Source: Zygnema cylindricum (taxonomy: Eukaryota > Streptophyta > Zygnematophyceae > Zygnematales > Zygnemataceae). Taken from it: a DNA stretch of 39,162 nucleotides. Of the stretch, positions 1-8,841 are shown piece by piece; within the stretch, counting starts at the first letter, position 1, and each line of letters begins with the position of its first letter. The stretch is taken from assembly GCA_037447655.1 (NCBI GenBank), contig JBBHKE010003535.1, forward strand, positions 208,937 through 248,098. Reading direction: 5' to 3'. Below the pieces are notes generated by a model. That model did no database searches, had not been told where the DNA came from, and was given only the letters and a program-made list of their open reading frames with translations. The translations under genes and the position numbers were made by a program.

Positions 1-48
1 CTTTTGGATCTGCATACTCTGAGGGCCAATGGAGGTCTCAGAGTTTCA
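1..48 (+). repeat. End fragment of a family-B LTR
   Basis: These 48 bases are the reverse complement of the first 48 bases of the B LTRs at 7370 and 15044, including the terminal GAGTTTCA. They therefore represent the 3' (U5) end of a B LTR in + orientation. No primer-binding site follows. The sequence switches directly to LTR-B sequence in the opposite orientation. The rest of this copy, if any, lies left of the window. Confidence 0.8.
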
Positions 49-799
49 AGAGGCATCTACCTACTAGAATTATTCTAAGTCCTGAAACCCCTCTCTAAGC
101 TCCCTAGTAGTGAGGAATGGTCCAATCGTAAGACTGTACCGTACAATTAAGTACAGGTACGGTCATACTTTCTGTACTGTCCATGTACGACATCACTAGA
201 ATATGACATTTGTCATATCCGGAATTATCATCTCGTGTTCCAGAAATCTCGCAACCCTTCCGCATCGTGCCACATGTCATCCGAAGTGGCGTTGCCCGAA
301 AATGCCAAGTCGTCCACTCCTAAATCTCAGCTCGCACCATGGTCGTTCGATGAAAACCGTCATTTAATATTGGTCGTTTAAATAAAATGTCGTTTCGTTA
401 ATTCTTTGCGGTACGGAATTCGTGCGGTCTAATATGTTTCCGTGTACAGGCCATCCCGTTAAGCAGTTAAATGAAACATTTTGCGTCTTTCATATTTATA
501 CAATTGTCGTACCCTATATACTCTAACACCGATCTTAGACTATTGGATAAAGCTACTGGCTACCGGATACTTGACGGACGACACGTACCACGATCAAACC
601 TTGGGTCCGTCAAGATCTTTTTGGTACACCTACCAAAAACTACAGCTCGTCTCTCTCTTTGGGTAGCATGGGCAGCCATGGCTCTATCTTCCTCTCCAAC
701 CTTCAGTGACTGCGACAAGTGTGGGGGTTTGGAGAGTGGAGCGAGAGGGAGGTTGCCTTTGTTGACTTCCTCTTATTAATTTTCCTTTATTCAGACCTA

Positions 800-804
800 G
801 AAAA
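800..804. repeat. Target-site duplication GAAAA, left copy
   Basis: Five bases immediately before TGTTG of the solo A LTR. The identical GAAAA follows its ACAACA end at 2072-2076. Five-base duplications are the rule for Ty1/copia integrases. Confidence 0.9.
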
Positions 805-2071
805 TGTTGTTTTTGAAATGTTAGTTTCGTGCGTACAACACACTTTGTGCGCACGGGACGTTTCATGCGTATTTAATTAAATGAATTTAATGTGGTTGTA
901 CGAATGGATTTTCGGGTTGGGGGAGAAGTGAAATTAATTGATGTTCAGCGTACGAAATAATAATTTGAGTGACGCGAACCAACGCACGTAATTTATGGAA
1001 TGCGTTGGAGAAATGGACGGCGGATCGCGAAGCGATCTGACGTAAGATATTCGAAGAGGTTGAAATGGTACGTCGCACGTACGAAACATAATGCGACGGT
1101 AACATTTATGGAAAAGGACGCGACAGTACAAAGAATTTTATTTGATAGGTGTACTTTAAATTTGGCAGTATTTATGGCGAAGTAAGTACTTGCGATATGG
1201 ACAATTTGGGATGGTTTGACGTCGTTTCGTCAAGTGGACTCTGGGACCACGTGGCGTGACATCAAGGGTGCCGAATAAAATCTACGGACGACAGACAAAT
1301 GCAGCCGTATTTTTCATGGAGTGGGGACGCGAAATCGCGTCAAATCACAAGATGTACATTTTTGGACGTCCTGGATTGCTTGACGAAATTCAAGGAGTTT
1401 CGTTGAGTGACTCAGCATACGATTTTGTGAGATTGTGTGTACTTGTAAATATTTGTAACAACAGTGGTTTGTTTTTTTGTGTATTAGTTAATAGTGTATA
1501 TTTATTTATTCTGACATACCTTGAATTATTTGGGTTTACTCACATTAATTTAAGTAGATGGTAGGTTACATATGGCTGGTATGCCTCCGTACATTTAGTA
1601 GTGAACCTGAGTATAAACTTGTAGGACTTAGTTTATTTTAGTAACACAGTTAAGTTTATCAAAGCAATGGCAGACTGTTTTCCCAACTTTGACCTGATGG
1701 TGTGATCACCCTGATTGGTGTTTTTGTATGAACCTTTGTAGAGATATTCTTTGACCTACAAAATATATGTGTGTATAGTTTCATTCTGTTTTGTCATTTC
1801 TGTAGATTTCTGTGGGGAGTCTACTTGGTTAGTTTGAGAAGTTGTCAATTGTTTTTGGGAAACTCTGGAGCTTATATCTTTTAGATTCCTTGGTGGAGTT
1901 GGCTGTAACTTTGGGAGTTTATAGTGTCTATGGTATACTGAATATTGTTGCAGGTTGAGGTGATTTTGTTTACTGTGGAGTAATCTGTGCACTCTGAAAC
2001 ACAGTTGTTTTGGGGTAGTCTGTGGTTGTCTTCCGTGAGTAATCCATGGCTGAAATAGGCTATGGACAACA
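805..2071 (+). mobile_element. Solo LTR of family A, + orientation
   Basis: It begins TGTTGTTTTTGA and ends TATGGACAACA, the same inverted ends as the A LTRs at 8842 and 12473. It is flanked by the 5-bp duplication GAAAA (800-804 and 2072-2076), so it is a genuine insertion later reduced to one LTR by LTR-LTR recombination. At 1267 bp it is longer and more diverged than the 993-bp A LTR, and is an older subfamily member. It retains the GGATCGC/GCGATCT hairpin (1022-1038), a GACGCGA/TCGCGTC hairpin (about 1327-1342), and the start codon ATG at 2046 characteristic of A-LTR ends. Confidence 0.93.
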
Positions 2072-2873
2072 GAAAATACATACATTTCAACACTCCACGG
2101 TTTACAAGAATCAGTTCACCAAAGATGCAAATCCATCTCCAATGGAGGAGACAAAGCAAGAAGAAGTGGTGGAGAAAGGAAAGGAGAAGGAGACGGTCAA
2201 ACTAATAGCAACCGGTTTGGCATTCATGTCACCTATTTCGAGGAACGAGGAAAATGATACCGATACATGGGACTACAACAATATAGAGGCAAAGCACTTC
2301 ATCCTCTGTCATCTTACTCAAGGGCTTGTATCTCCTCATTTGTTGGCAGAGAGGGCATCCGATCTTTGGGTGGCTCTCATAGAGATGTACCGAAGTGGTA
2401 CGATTCAGCAACAACAGTTGACTGATCAAAAAATTAACGCATATGTATACAAAGGGGGGGAGATGTTGGATTTTTGTAATGAGCTTGCAAAACTTTTCAT
2501 GGAGCTAGAGAGTGCTGGACAGGTTGAAATTAAAAAGATGAAGGTTAACTGTTTGCTCATGAAGTTACCAGATGAGTTTGAGAACATAGTAAACCGTGTG
2601 CAGGACTTGCAAAACTCAAGGTGGGTATGGAATTCAGTGGTAGGGATGATTCTCCTTTGGGAGAACAAGATTAAGATCCGAAGGGGAGGAAAGAGCGAGC
2701 AAGCTTTCGCAGCTGGGACCGATTGGAGGAACAATGATTCTAGGAAATTGGTCGATAATTATGGAGGGGGGGGGCAGAAAAATCAGACCGACGAGTCTGG
2801 ACCAAGGGCTCCCAAGGGTTTGTGTCATTTTGTAAGAAACCGGGGCATTATATGGTTGAGTGCACTAAACTAA
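2046..2873 (+). pseudogene. LTR-initiated fused Gag frame (solo A LTR start + D1 gag)
   Basis: This is an open frame of 275 codons. Its ATG and first nine codons (MAEIGYGQQ) come from the end of the solo A LTR. It then runs through the last bases of the B-LTR fragment and into copia-type Gag of element D1. The Gag part, from about residue 55, shows the family pattern of conserved W and leucine-rich helices (around HFILCHLTQGL and ASDLWVALIEMYRSG) and ends in the first half of a CCHC zinc knuckle at residues 260-263. The genuine D1 Gag start is not visible because the left end of D1 is lost. The 0 frame ends at 2873, while the rest of the knuckle is in the -1 frame from 2831. The homologous Gag sits at 14406-13954 in element B. 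Whether the chimera is expressed is unknown. Confidence 0.75.
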
Positions 2874-3478
2874 TCGAACTTCGATTTAAGGAGGGTCAGA
2901 TTGGTGGACCTCCAAGAGGAAAGAAAAAGGCTCTTGTGACTCAAATACACGATGAGGAATCCGAGGACGAGGACAATGAGCTTTTGCTGGATGAGGAGTT
3001 GGAGGCAAAGACCGAAGTCGAAGTTTCTTGGAAGCATAAATGTGTTTTTGGAGGTTTGAAAGGTGAAGGAGGTTGGATTGTGAATTTCGATGCCTCCATG
3101 CACATGTGTAAAGATAAACACCTGTTCACTAAAATGAGAAAGATTCCCACTGTAGAGATAGAGTATGGGGATGGGAGGGTAGTCACTACTACTAGGGTAG
3201 GATCGATAGATCTGAAAGTCCTAGTGGAGGGAAAGACATCCATAGTGACATTCTCTGATGTGTTTTTTATTTCAGAGTTAAACAAAAACCTCATCTCAAT
3301 ATCTGTGTTAGATGATAAGGGTTTTTCAACTAACACAAGGAAGGGAACCTTTACTGCTATCTTTGAAAAGGATGTTTTTTTCACTGCTGAAAATAGTAGC
3401 CAAGGGATGTTTAGGCTGATTTTAAGCAATGAAAAGAAGAAACTTTACTATGCTGGTGTTCATGATATTATGTTGTAG
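2822..3478 (+). pseudogene. D1 zinc knuckle, acidic linker and protease region
   Basis: In the -1 frame relative to the Gag part, the segment reads a CCHC knuckle (C-x2-C-x4-H-x4-C, residues about FCKKPGHYMVEC). An acidic linker (EESEDEDNELLLDEE) follows, then the copia protease region WIVNFDASMHMC. Here the catalytic D(S/T)GAS has become NFDAS, so the catalytic Asp is Asn. Downstream, FSDVFFISELNKNLISISVL is the usual region between protease and integrase. It ends in an in-frame TAG at 3476-3478, where the D2 copy has CGG (Arg) just before HKRLGH. Confidence 0.85.
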
Positions 3479-4255
3479 CATAAGAGGCTTGGACATGTGC
3501 ATTTAGATAAGTTGAAAGAAATGAAAAAGATGGGAATAGTGGAAGGAATTCAGTTCGGAGAAAGTGAAAAATTAAGTGACTGTAGTGGTTGTGCTCAAGG
3601 TAAGGCACACAGGTTACCCTTCCCAAAGGAAGCCACTTCTATAAGGAAAAAAGTTTTAGACTTGGTACACACTAATATTTGGGGACCGGCCAAAGTGCCC
3701 TCACCAGGTGGTAAAAGGTTTATGATGACAATCACTGACAATTGGTCTCGATACTCTAGAGTGTATTTCTTGAAAAAACAATTAGAGGCCCCACAGGTTT
3801 TTAAGGAATATAAGGCATATAGTAAAAAACTCTATGAAACCTCTATTAAGAGAGTAAGGAGTGATAATGGGGGAGAGTATACCTCCTATCAGTTTGAGGT
3901 ATTTTTGAGAGAAGATGGAGTGCAACACCAAAAGACAGTTCCTAAAAATCCTTAGCACAATGGTGTAGCCGATAGGTTAAATTGAACACTAAGTGATAGT
4001 GCTAGGAGTATGCTGTCAGATAAGAAGATAGGAAAAAGATTTTGGGCCGAAGCTATGAACTTTGTAACTTATCTCAAAAATAAAGTTCTTATTTCGGAAG
4101 TAAAAGGCCAAACTCCTTATGAGAGATGGACCGGCCGAAAATTAAATGTATCACACTTAAAGGTTTTTGGTAGTGAAGAATTCAGCCTAGACACAGATCC
4201 ATCAAATTGGAAGTTGGATTCGAAAAGAAAACCAAGATATCTGCAAAGATATCAT
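3479..4255 (+). pseudogene. D1 integrase (broken)
   Basis: The segment begins with the gag-pre-integrase/zinc-binding part HKRLGHVHLDKL...CSGCAQGKAHRLPFP (HHCC). The catalytic core follows, including HTNIWGPA (the first Asp of DDE, normally HTDIWGP, is Asn) and RSDNGGEY (second Asp and Glu present). A TAG at 3953 interrupts PKNP(E)QNG, and a further TGA follows. The frame resumes around 4010 as KKIGKRFWAEAMNF...TPYERWTGRK, the typical copia integrase C-terminal part. The solo B LTR at 4256 then splits the coding region. Confidence 0.85.
4251..4255. repeat. Target-site duplication ATCAT, left copy
   Basis: ATCAT directly precedes TGAAAC of the solo B LTR, and the same five bases follow its TTAACA end at 5430-5434. 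Confidence 0.9.
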
Positions 4256-5429
4256 TGAAACTTTATGTGTTCCATTGCCCACAAAAATCGCAGATCCAAA
4301 AGAAACTAATCTAGATAGTGCCGACTCCTAACTTGATATAAACCCAAATGACTGACCCTTTGACAGTCACAACCCCAATACAGCTTCACCCCTGTGAAAT
4401 AACACTTTCTGTGTGCTCATTTCCACCACAGAATGCAAAGTTAGAATATGAGATTTGGACACATTCACCCACTTTGACTTTGCCTTAGAAATGCAGCCAC
4501 CCTGGCAGACAAAAACTTTGACCGACTACACCCCTATGTAGCTTAGACTCCTTTGAGGCGGCAGGAAAAAGAATCACTGAAAACGGTCAAGTAAATTGAT
4601 AGTTATGGCTGCCCAAAGTTAGCCATTTTATACAAGGTGCTCTCACAGAGAGGCGACTACCTACCCAAAATATTCGAAGTCCTAAAACCCCTTTCTAAGC
4701 CCCCTAGTACTGAAATATGGTCCAATCACAAGATTGTACCGTACAAGAAAGTACACGTGCCGGAGTACTTTCTGTACGGAACTTGTACTGCATGTCTATA
4801 ATGGTGACAATTCTCATATCTGAATTTGTCATCTTGCGTTTTGGAGATCGCGCAATCCTCCAGGATGTTGCCACGTGTCATCCGGTGTCGGCGTGTCCAA
4901 AAACTGCCGGAATTACCATTCCGTACAGCCGGTTTAAACGGGAGCCGTTCGATTTTATTTCGTACTTTCAATCTCGACCGTCGAAACAAATGTCTTTGAT
5001 ATTTGTTTCGTGCGCCCCGTATTATTAAAGTGCGATACCTTTCCATGTTCATTTAGTTTGGTTTCGCTGTTAAATGGATGATATCGGAATATCAAATTTT
5101 ATTGCTTATTCAAACCATATATATGCATCGATCACCTCTACATCTAGCGGATAAGGCGGGATATCAAAACGTGTACGGTCGTAGGCAGGATGTTCCAGGA
5201 TCAATTCCATGACTCTCCAGTTAGCTTTTGGTAACACCTAGACGTACTCCCCTCTATCTTGTCTCCTTGGCTACTTAGGCAGCTCCCCTCCTACCTGTCT
5301 CCTTTGTAATTTAGGTAGCCTTAGCTATCTCAGTCTTCCAATGACTACGACAAATATGAATGACTTAGAAAGACCATCTGAAAAAAGAATAAAATAAATT
5401 TAGACCTAAAATATACCCAAATTTTAACA
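4256..5429 (-). mobile_element. Solo LTR of family B, - orientation
   Basis: It begins TGAAACTTTATG and ends ATTTTAACA, matching the B LTR ends, over 1174 bp. The duplication ATCAT flanks it (4251-4255 and 5430-5434). After removing the LTR and one duplication the D1 reading agrees with uninterrupted D2 (around 30340). Internal landmarks shared with full B LTRs are a TATAAAA box (4626-4632, - strand), a long GTAC hairpin (4736-4782), a CACGTG G-box (4872-4877), a CGAAACAAAT/ATTTGTTTCG inverted repeat (4982-5010) and a T-arm-like GGATCAATTCC (5198-5208). Confidence 0.94.
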
Positions 5430-5714
5430 ATCATGAAGATGTAAAAGGAAATAGAGTCTATGGGCTCAAGAGAGAAGATATAATCCTAGTGAATCATCTA
5501 GTGGTCATGGATGAAAGGAAATATATAGATCCCTTTAAGCATAAAAAGAGAGTCAAAATCAGATTTGAGTCAGAAAATTCTGATGAGTTTGAGCTTCCTA
5601 ACTATCTAGGTTTTTGAGAAGATGATGTTCTTCCAGGTACAAATCAAACCGAGGAGAATTCAGCCATGGAACCCATAGTGCCAACTCCAACCAAAGTAGA
5701 AGACGTGGTGGAAA
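5430..5714 (+). pseudogene. D1 integrase C-terminus and linker to RT
   Basis: Continuation of D1 after the solo LTR. It aligns closely with D2 at 30335-30620, the region encoding a GYR(V)YD..REDIILV...HLVV block (copia integrase tail), followed by an acidic, poorly conserved linker. It contains a stop relative to D2 (GGTTTTTGAGAA where D2 has AGTTTTCGAGAA) and is cut at 5714 by the C1 LTR. The five bases before that LTR are GGAAA (5710-5714). The matching copy on the far side was not found. Confidence 0.8.
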
Positions 5715-6960
5715 TGTTGTTTTACATCCACCGTTGGAGGAGGACCAGCAAAAGGAGGACCAGTAGTAGAGTGGAAGTAGACATATAAAACAACAAAAAC
5801 TATCAAGTACCTACTCAACAGCCAGCTTTGAGCTCACACAAAATATGACTCAAAATGCCAATACGCCTCAGATTTCTCACAATCATACAGAACAAAGTAA
5901 ACTGACAATTTCCAATATTGCAACCCAAATGACGCAGTAAACCATAAGATATGACTCCTGGAAGTCTCCCAAAAATTGCCCTTAAAATGTCATAATCCCA
6001 AAACTGGATAATACAAATTTGACTAAGTCTTAAACTATATACTCACAGTGAGAATCTAATGGTTTACACTAATTCGGGTTACTGTACCAAAGTTCTATCC
6101 TGACTTACGACAAAGTATCCAGCTTGTACTTTATTGTACCGTGAGTGTCTCCAAAACCCTAACTACTACATGCCGCTAAATGAACAATGTAACACTATAA
6201 ATTAATTCACTAAACGTTAACTTTTTTTTTTCCAAATATTTACAGATATTGTCCGTACAATTAATGTTGTCAATGCATAGTCAGCATCAGCCGCAAGATT
6301 CCAGATGTATGTTGATTCGATGCTACGAACGTCCTAAGTGCGTACGGCGCACTTAGTCATTGTGGTCCCCGCTTTAATCGCGTCAGTCGAATCAGTCTCG
6401 TATCAACAATATTCCTTTAATTTTGTACGGTACACTCTAAAATGTCCGGCTCGGTCTCCGCCCGTCAGATTCACCGAAACTGCCCATATGATTTTTCACA
6501 CGCGTATGTGGATGTCGGCGCAACTCTGAAATACCCGCATGAACTTCTCTTGCCGATACGTGTATCTAAGTGTTTTGTCACTTGTGGTCCCATGTGAATC
6601 ACGCTTGTGGTCTCAGGTGAACTGCGACCGTTGGCACAAATTGAATCAATGATTATAGCGTCGAACCGTACCATATATTTTTGGAATAACTGGTTCAGAT
6701 TATGTTTGTCCGATCATGTGAATCCAATCGTCTCATGCGTGACGGGTGTAACTAACTGTCGGCGCCACTCCGTAAAACCTGCATCCGTCTCTCTTGCCAA
6801 TGCGCGTCTTTATAAAAGTATAATACGCTCTATTGTACTTGTGCTACTGTAATACTAATTAAGGTAAATACTACAGCAGAATACTTAGAAAATATTCTAA
6901 GTTACTTAAGTCTCTTCTCACAACCCTATCTACTGAAATAAAAATTTTCCAAACACAACA
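5715..6960 (-). repeat. 3' LTR of element C1
   Basis: It runs TGTTGTTTTACATCC...AAACACAACA (+ strand reading), with TGTTG/CAACA inverted ends. It aligns throughout with 19972-20927, for example at GTGCTGCCGCTAAATGAAC-like and TACGGCGCACTTAGTCATTG blocks near 6345 and 20626. The polypurine tract CTAAAGATTTAGGGGAG (- strand) abuts it at 6961-6977, which identifies it as the downstream LTR of a - strand element. Confidence 0.9.
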
Positions 6961-6977
6961 CTCCCCTAAATCTTTAG
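6961..6977 (-). other. Polypurine tract of C1
   Basis: On the - strand the element interior ends with ATTTAGGGGAG immediately before TGTTG of the 3' LTR. This is the plus-strand priming site for reverse transcription. Elements A, B and E have matching tracts ending GGGGAG or GAGGAG at the same place. Confidence 0.8.
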
Positions 6978-6983
6978 ACTCAA

Positions 6984-7369
6984 TTACTCACTTAGTCTAA
7001 TGGCTTCTCTGCAAAACTGCAATTTAGGACCAACAAGGGCTTTAGTTAACATGTCAGCCACCATCTCCTCATCCGGTAAACAACACAATTTAATCACTTT
7101 TGCAAGCACTTTTTCTTTGACAAAGTGAAGTCTAACATCCATGTGTTTGCTTTTAAACTGATGACTGGAGTTAGAGGCAATGGAAATACCTGCTTGGTTG
7201 TCACTTGATAGATTGAGGACCTATTTGCATATACCCAAGTTCTTGTAAAATTCACTTAACCCATAAGAGCTCCTTGAGGGTGGAAGCTACTGCCATGTAT
7301 TCTGACTCCATTGTGGATTGAGCTGTAACCTTTTGTAGTTTGCTACTCCAGCAGCAAGTTCCATCTCCA
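6984..7369 (-). pseudogene. C1 RNase H, C-terminal part
   Basis: Read on the - strand this encodes the end of a copia RNase H. It shows KVTAQSTMESEYMAVAS (catalytic Glu context), then after a frame slip KHMDVRLHFVKEKV, EEMVADMLTKALVGP and a stop at 6984-6986, just before the polypurine tract. The upstream part of the same domain is at 16229-16644, separated by element B and its CTCCA duplication. Several frame breaks make it a pseudogene. Confidence 0.85.
7365..7369. repeat. Target-site duplication CTCCA of element B, left copy
   Basis: CTCCA at 7365-7369 precedes TGAAAC of the left B LTR. The same CTCCA at 16224-16228 follows the ATCAACA end of the right B LTR. The two flanks are adjacent parts of the C1 RNase H, which confirms one insertion event. 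Confidence 0.95.
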
Positions 7370-7739
7370 TGAAACTCTGAGACCTCCATTGGCCTTCATA
7401 GTATGCAGATCCAAAAGAAGCTAATCTAGATAGTGCCGACTCCAAGTTAATATAAACCCAAGTGACTGACCCCTTGACAGTCAGAACCCCAATAGAGATT
7501 CACCCTTGTGAAATAACACTTTCTGTGTGTTCAGTTCCACCACAAAATGCAAAGTTAGAATATGAGATTTGGACACATTCACCCACTTTGACTTTCCCTT
7601 AGAAATGCAGCCACCCTGGCAGACAAAAACTCTGACCGACTACACCTCTGTGTAGCGTGGACTCCCCTGAGTATGCAGCAAAAAGAATCACTGAAAATGG
7701 TGAAGTAAATTGATAGTTATGGCTGGCCAAAGTTTGCCA

Positions 7740-7747
7740 TTTATATA
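7740..7747 (-). promoter_or_regulatory. TATA box in the 3' LTR of B
   Basis: On the - strand this reads CCCTATATAAATGGC, a plant-type TATATAAA. It lies about 370 bp before the LTR end, giving a U3 of about 800 bp and an R-U5 of about 340 bp if transcription starts about 30 bp downstream. The same box is at 15414-15421 and, as TATAAAA, at 4626-4632. Confidence 0.65.
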
Positions 7748-7919
7748 GGGTGCTCTCTGGGAGAGGCAGCTACCTACCCAAAATTTTCTAAGTCCTATTC
7801 CCTCTCTAAAACTTTATCTACTGAAGTACGGCACCAATCAAATTACTGTGTCGTACAGAAAAGTACAGGTGTCGGTGTACTTTCTATACGACCATTGTAC
7901 GACATGGCCAAAATGTCGA

Positions 7920-7989
7920 CACGTGTCAAATCATGATTAGTTCTTGTAATCTCCGGAATTCCCGTAATCCAATGTTATCACGCCACGTG
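7920..7989. promoter_or_regulatory. Pair of G-boxes in B U3 (3' LTR)
   Basis: CACGTG occurs at 7920-7925 and 7984-7989 within GACACGTGTCA and GCCACGTGTCAT, followed by ACGTGG. This ACGT-core arrangement is typical of plant bZIP/bHLH binding sites. The second site is conserved in the B LTRs at 4872 and 15658 and in the E LTR at 33407. Confidence 0.5.
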
Positions 7990-8548
7990 TCATCTAACGT
8001 GGCAAAGACCGTAAAACGCCAAAAGTACCTATCCGTGATCGCGGCGCCTATCGTGGCCGTCGGATCAAAACCGGCTATAATCCTAGCCGCTGAAATTCAA
8101 CGCGCGGTATTTGTTTCGCTATCGAAACAAATGCGCGGTATCCGTTCTGTCCCCATAACGTACTTCGTACTAAATCAAACTGTATCTATGTACTAAGTAT
8201 CTATTCGCCGTTAAACGAATTAATCTACATGTAACAATTTATATATTTATTAAACCCTATATATCGTAATATGTGTCATAGACTTAACGGCTAGAGCTAA
8301 CGGCTAATGTGAATTGACGGACGACAGGTACCAGGATCAATTCCTGGGTCCGTCAACTAACTTTTGGTAAGTCTACCTAATTTACTCCCTGTCTTCTCTA
8401 GAGAGCTTAGGCAGCCATGGCTCTTGCTCCCTATCCAGCCTTCAGTGACTACAACAAGTGTGGGGGTTTGGAGAGGGGAGTTAGAGGCAGACCGCCTTAG
8501 CTCTTTTTCTATCCTAATACAGACCTAGAAAATACTCAAATATCAACA

Positions 8549-8562
8549 CTCCCCTTATTTTC
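8549..8562 (-). other. Polypurine tract of element B
   Basis: The - strand reads GAAAATAAGGGGAG directly before TGTTGATA of the 3' LTR. Confidence 0.75.
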
Positions 8563-8659
8563 TAGTCTATTTTTCTTTCAACTTCCACAAACAAGTAAAC
8601 AAACACCCCCTCCCCTTTTTCATTTTCTTTTTCTTTTTTCCTTTTCCTTTCATAAAACT

Positions 8660-8836
8660 TTAGTATTTAACACAGTGCATTAGACGAACTGAAATGATAA
8701 TTGCATCACACATTTTATTTAACATCCCACTTTTCATAAATCCGAGCAAAGATTTTATCCACTTCATCACTCTTTCATCCACACACAAACCGATTTCCCT
8801 CTTGCAATCCAAACAGCCAGCCCCATCTCCAATCTG
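8660..8836 (-). pseudogene. 3' part of the element-B ORF (after the A insertion)
   Basis: An open segment on the - strand of about 59 codons, including GAGCLDCKREIGLCVDERV. It ends at a stop about 110 bp before the polypurine tract. It is in the same frame as the B ORF at 13471-14104 if element A and one CAACA duplication are discounted, so it is the C-terminal end of the B Gag-extension protein. A spurious start is supplied by the end of the A 3' LTR. No known domain is recognised. Confidence 0.6.
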
Positions 8837-8841
8837 CAACA
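8837..8841. repeat. Target-site duplication CAACA of element A, left copy
   Basis: CAACA precedes TGTTGTCC of the left A LTR and recurs at 13466-13470 after the right A LTR. Confidence 0.93.

Larger units (their letters stand above)
49..2092 (-). repeat. Family-B LTR, truncated, split by a solo A LTR
   Basis: From position 49 the sequence aligns with the interior of the B LTRs (compare 7758 onward): the GTAC-rich hairpin region, the CACATGTCAT relic of the G-box, the GACGGAC...GTCCGTC stem at 571-613, and the terminal CAGACCTAGAAAATA..CAACA at about 792-804 plus 2077-2092. The first ~390 bases of the LTR are missing. It is interrupted at 804 by a solo A LTR. The interval holds only short accidental open frames and no gene. 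Confidence 0.8.
2093..5714 (+). mobile_element. Copia-type element D1 (partial, decayed)
   Basis: A + strand Ty1/copia gag-pol remnant in the order Gag, zinc knuckle, protease, integrase, which is the copia order (integrase before reverse transcriptase). Both of its LTRs are absent. The left side abuts a B-LTR fragment, and the right side is cut at 5714 by the C1 LTR within the integrase-RT linker. The insertion point is shown by D2, which reads on through GGTGGAAATAGATTC at 30617. A solo B LTR (4256-5429) is nested inside. It carries several nonsense codons (3476, 3953, 3982) and lost catalytic residues, so it is dead. Confidence 0.9.
7370..8548 (-). repeat. 3' LTR of element B (1179 bp)
   Basis: Begins TGAAACTCTGAGACC and ends AAATATCAACA (+ reading). 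It differs from the 15044 copy at roughly 34 positions by eye (about 3%). It carries a - strand TATA box, two G-boxes and three conserved inverted repeats described elsewhere. Confidence 0.95.

Noticed and set aside
471-779. 102-codon + strand frame near the left edge
   Set aside because: It lies wholly inside a B LTR and is not conserved in the other B LTRs.
2941-3429. 162-codon - strand frame opposite D1 protease
   Set aside because: Antisense shadow of a recognisable protease-integrase spacer. The D2 region has a similar shadow at 28913-29416.
3650-3720. Possible functional integrase in D1
   Set aside because: The first catalytic Asp is Asn, and several in-frame stops are present.
8323-8350. 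A complete tRNA gene in the B LTR
   Set aside because: Only the T-arm half is convincing. Acceptor, D and anticodon arms cannot be folded and the A box is weak.
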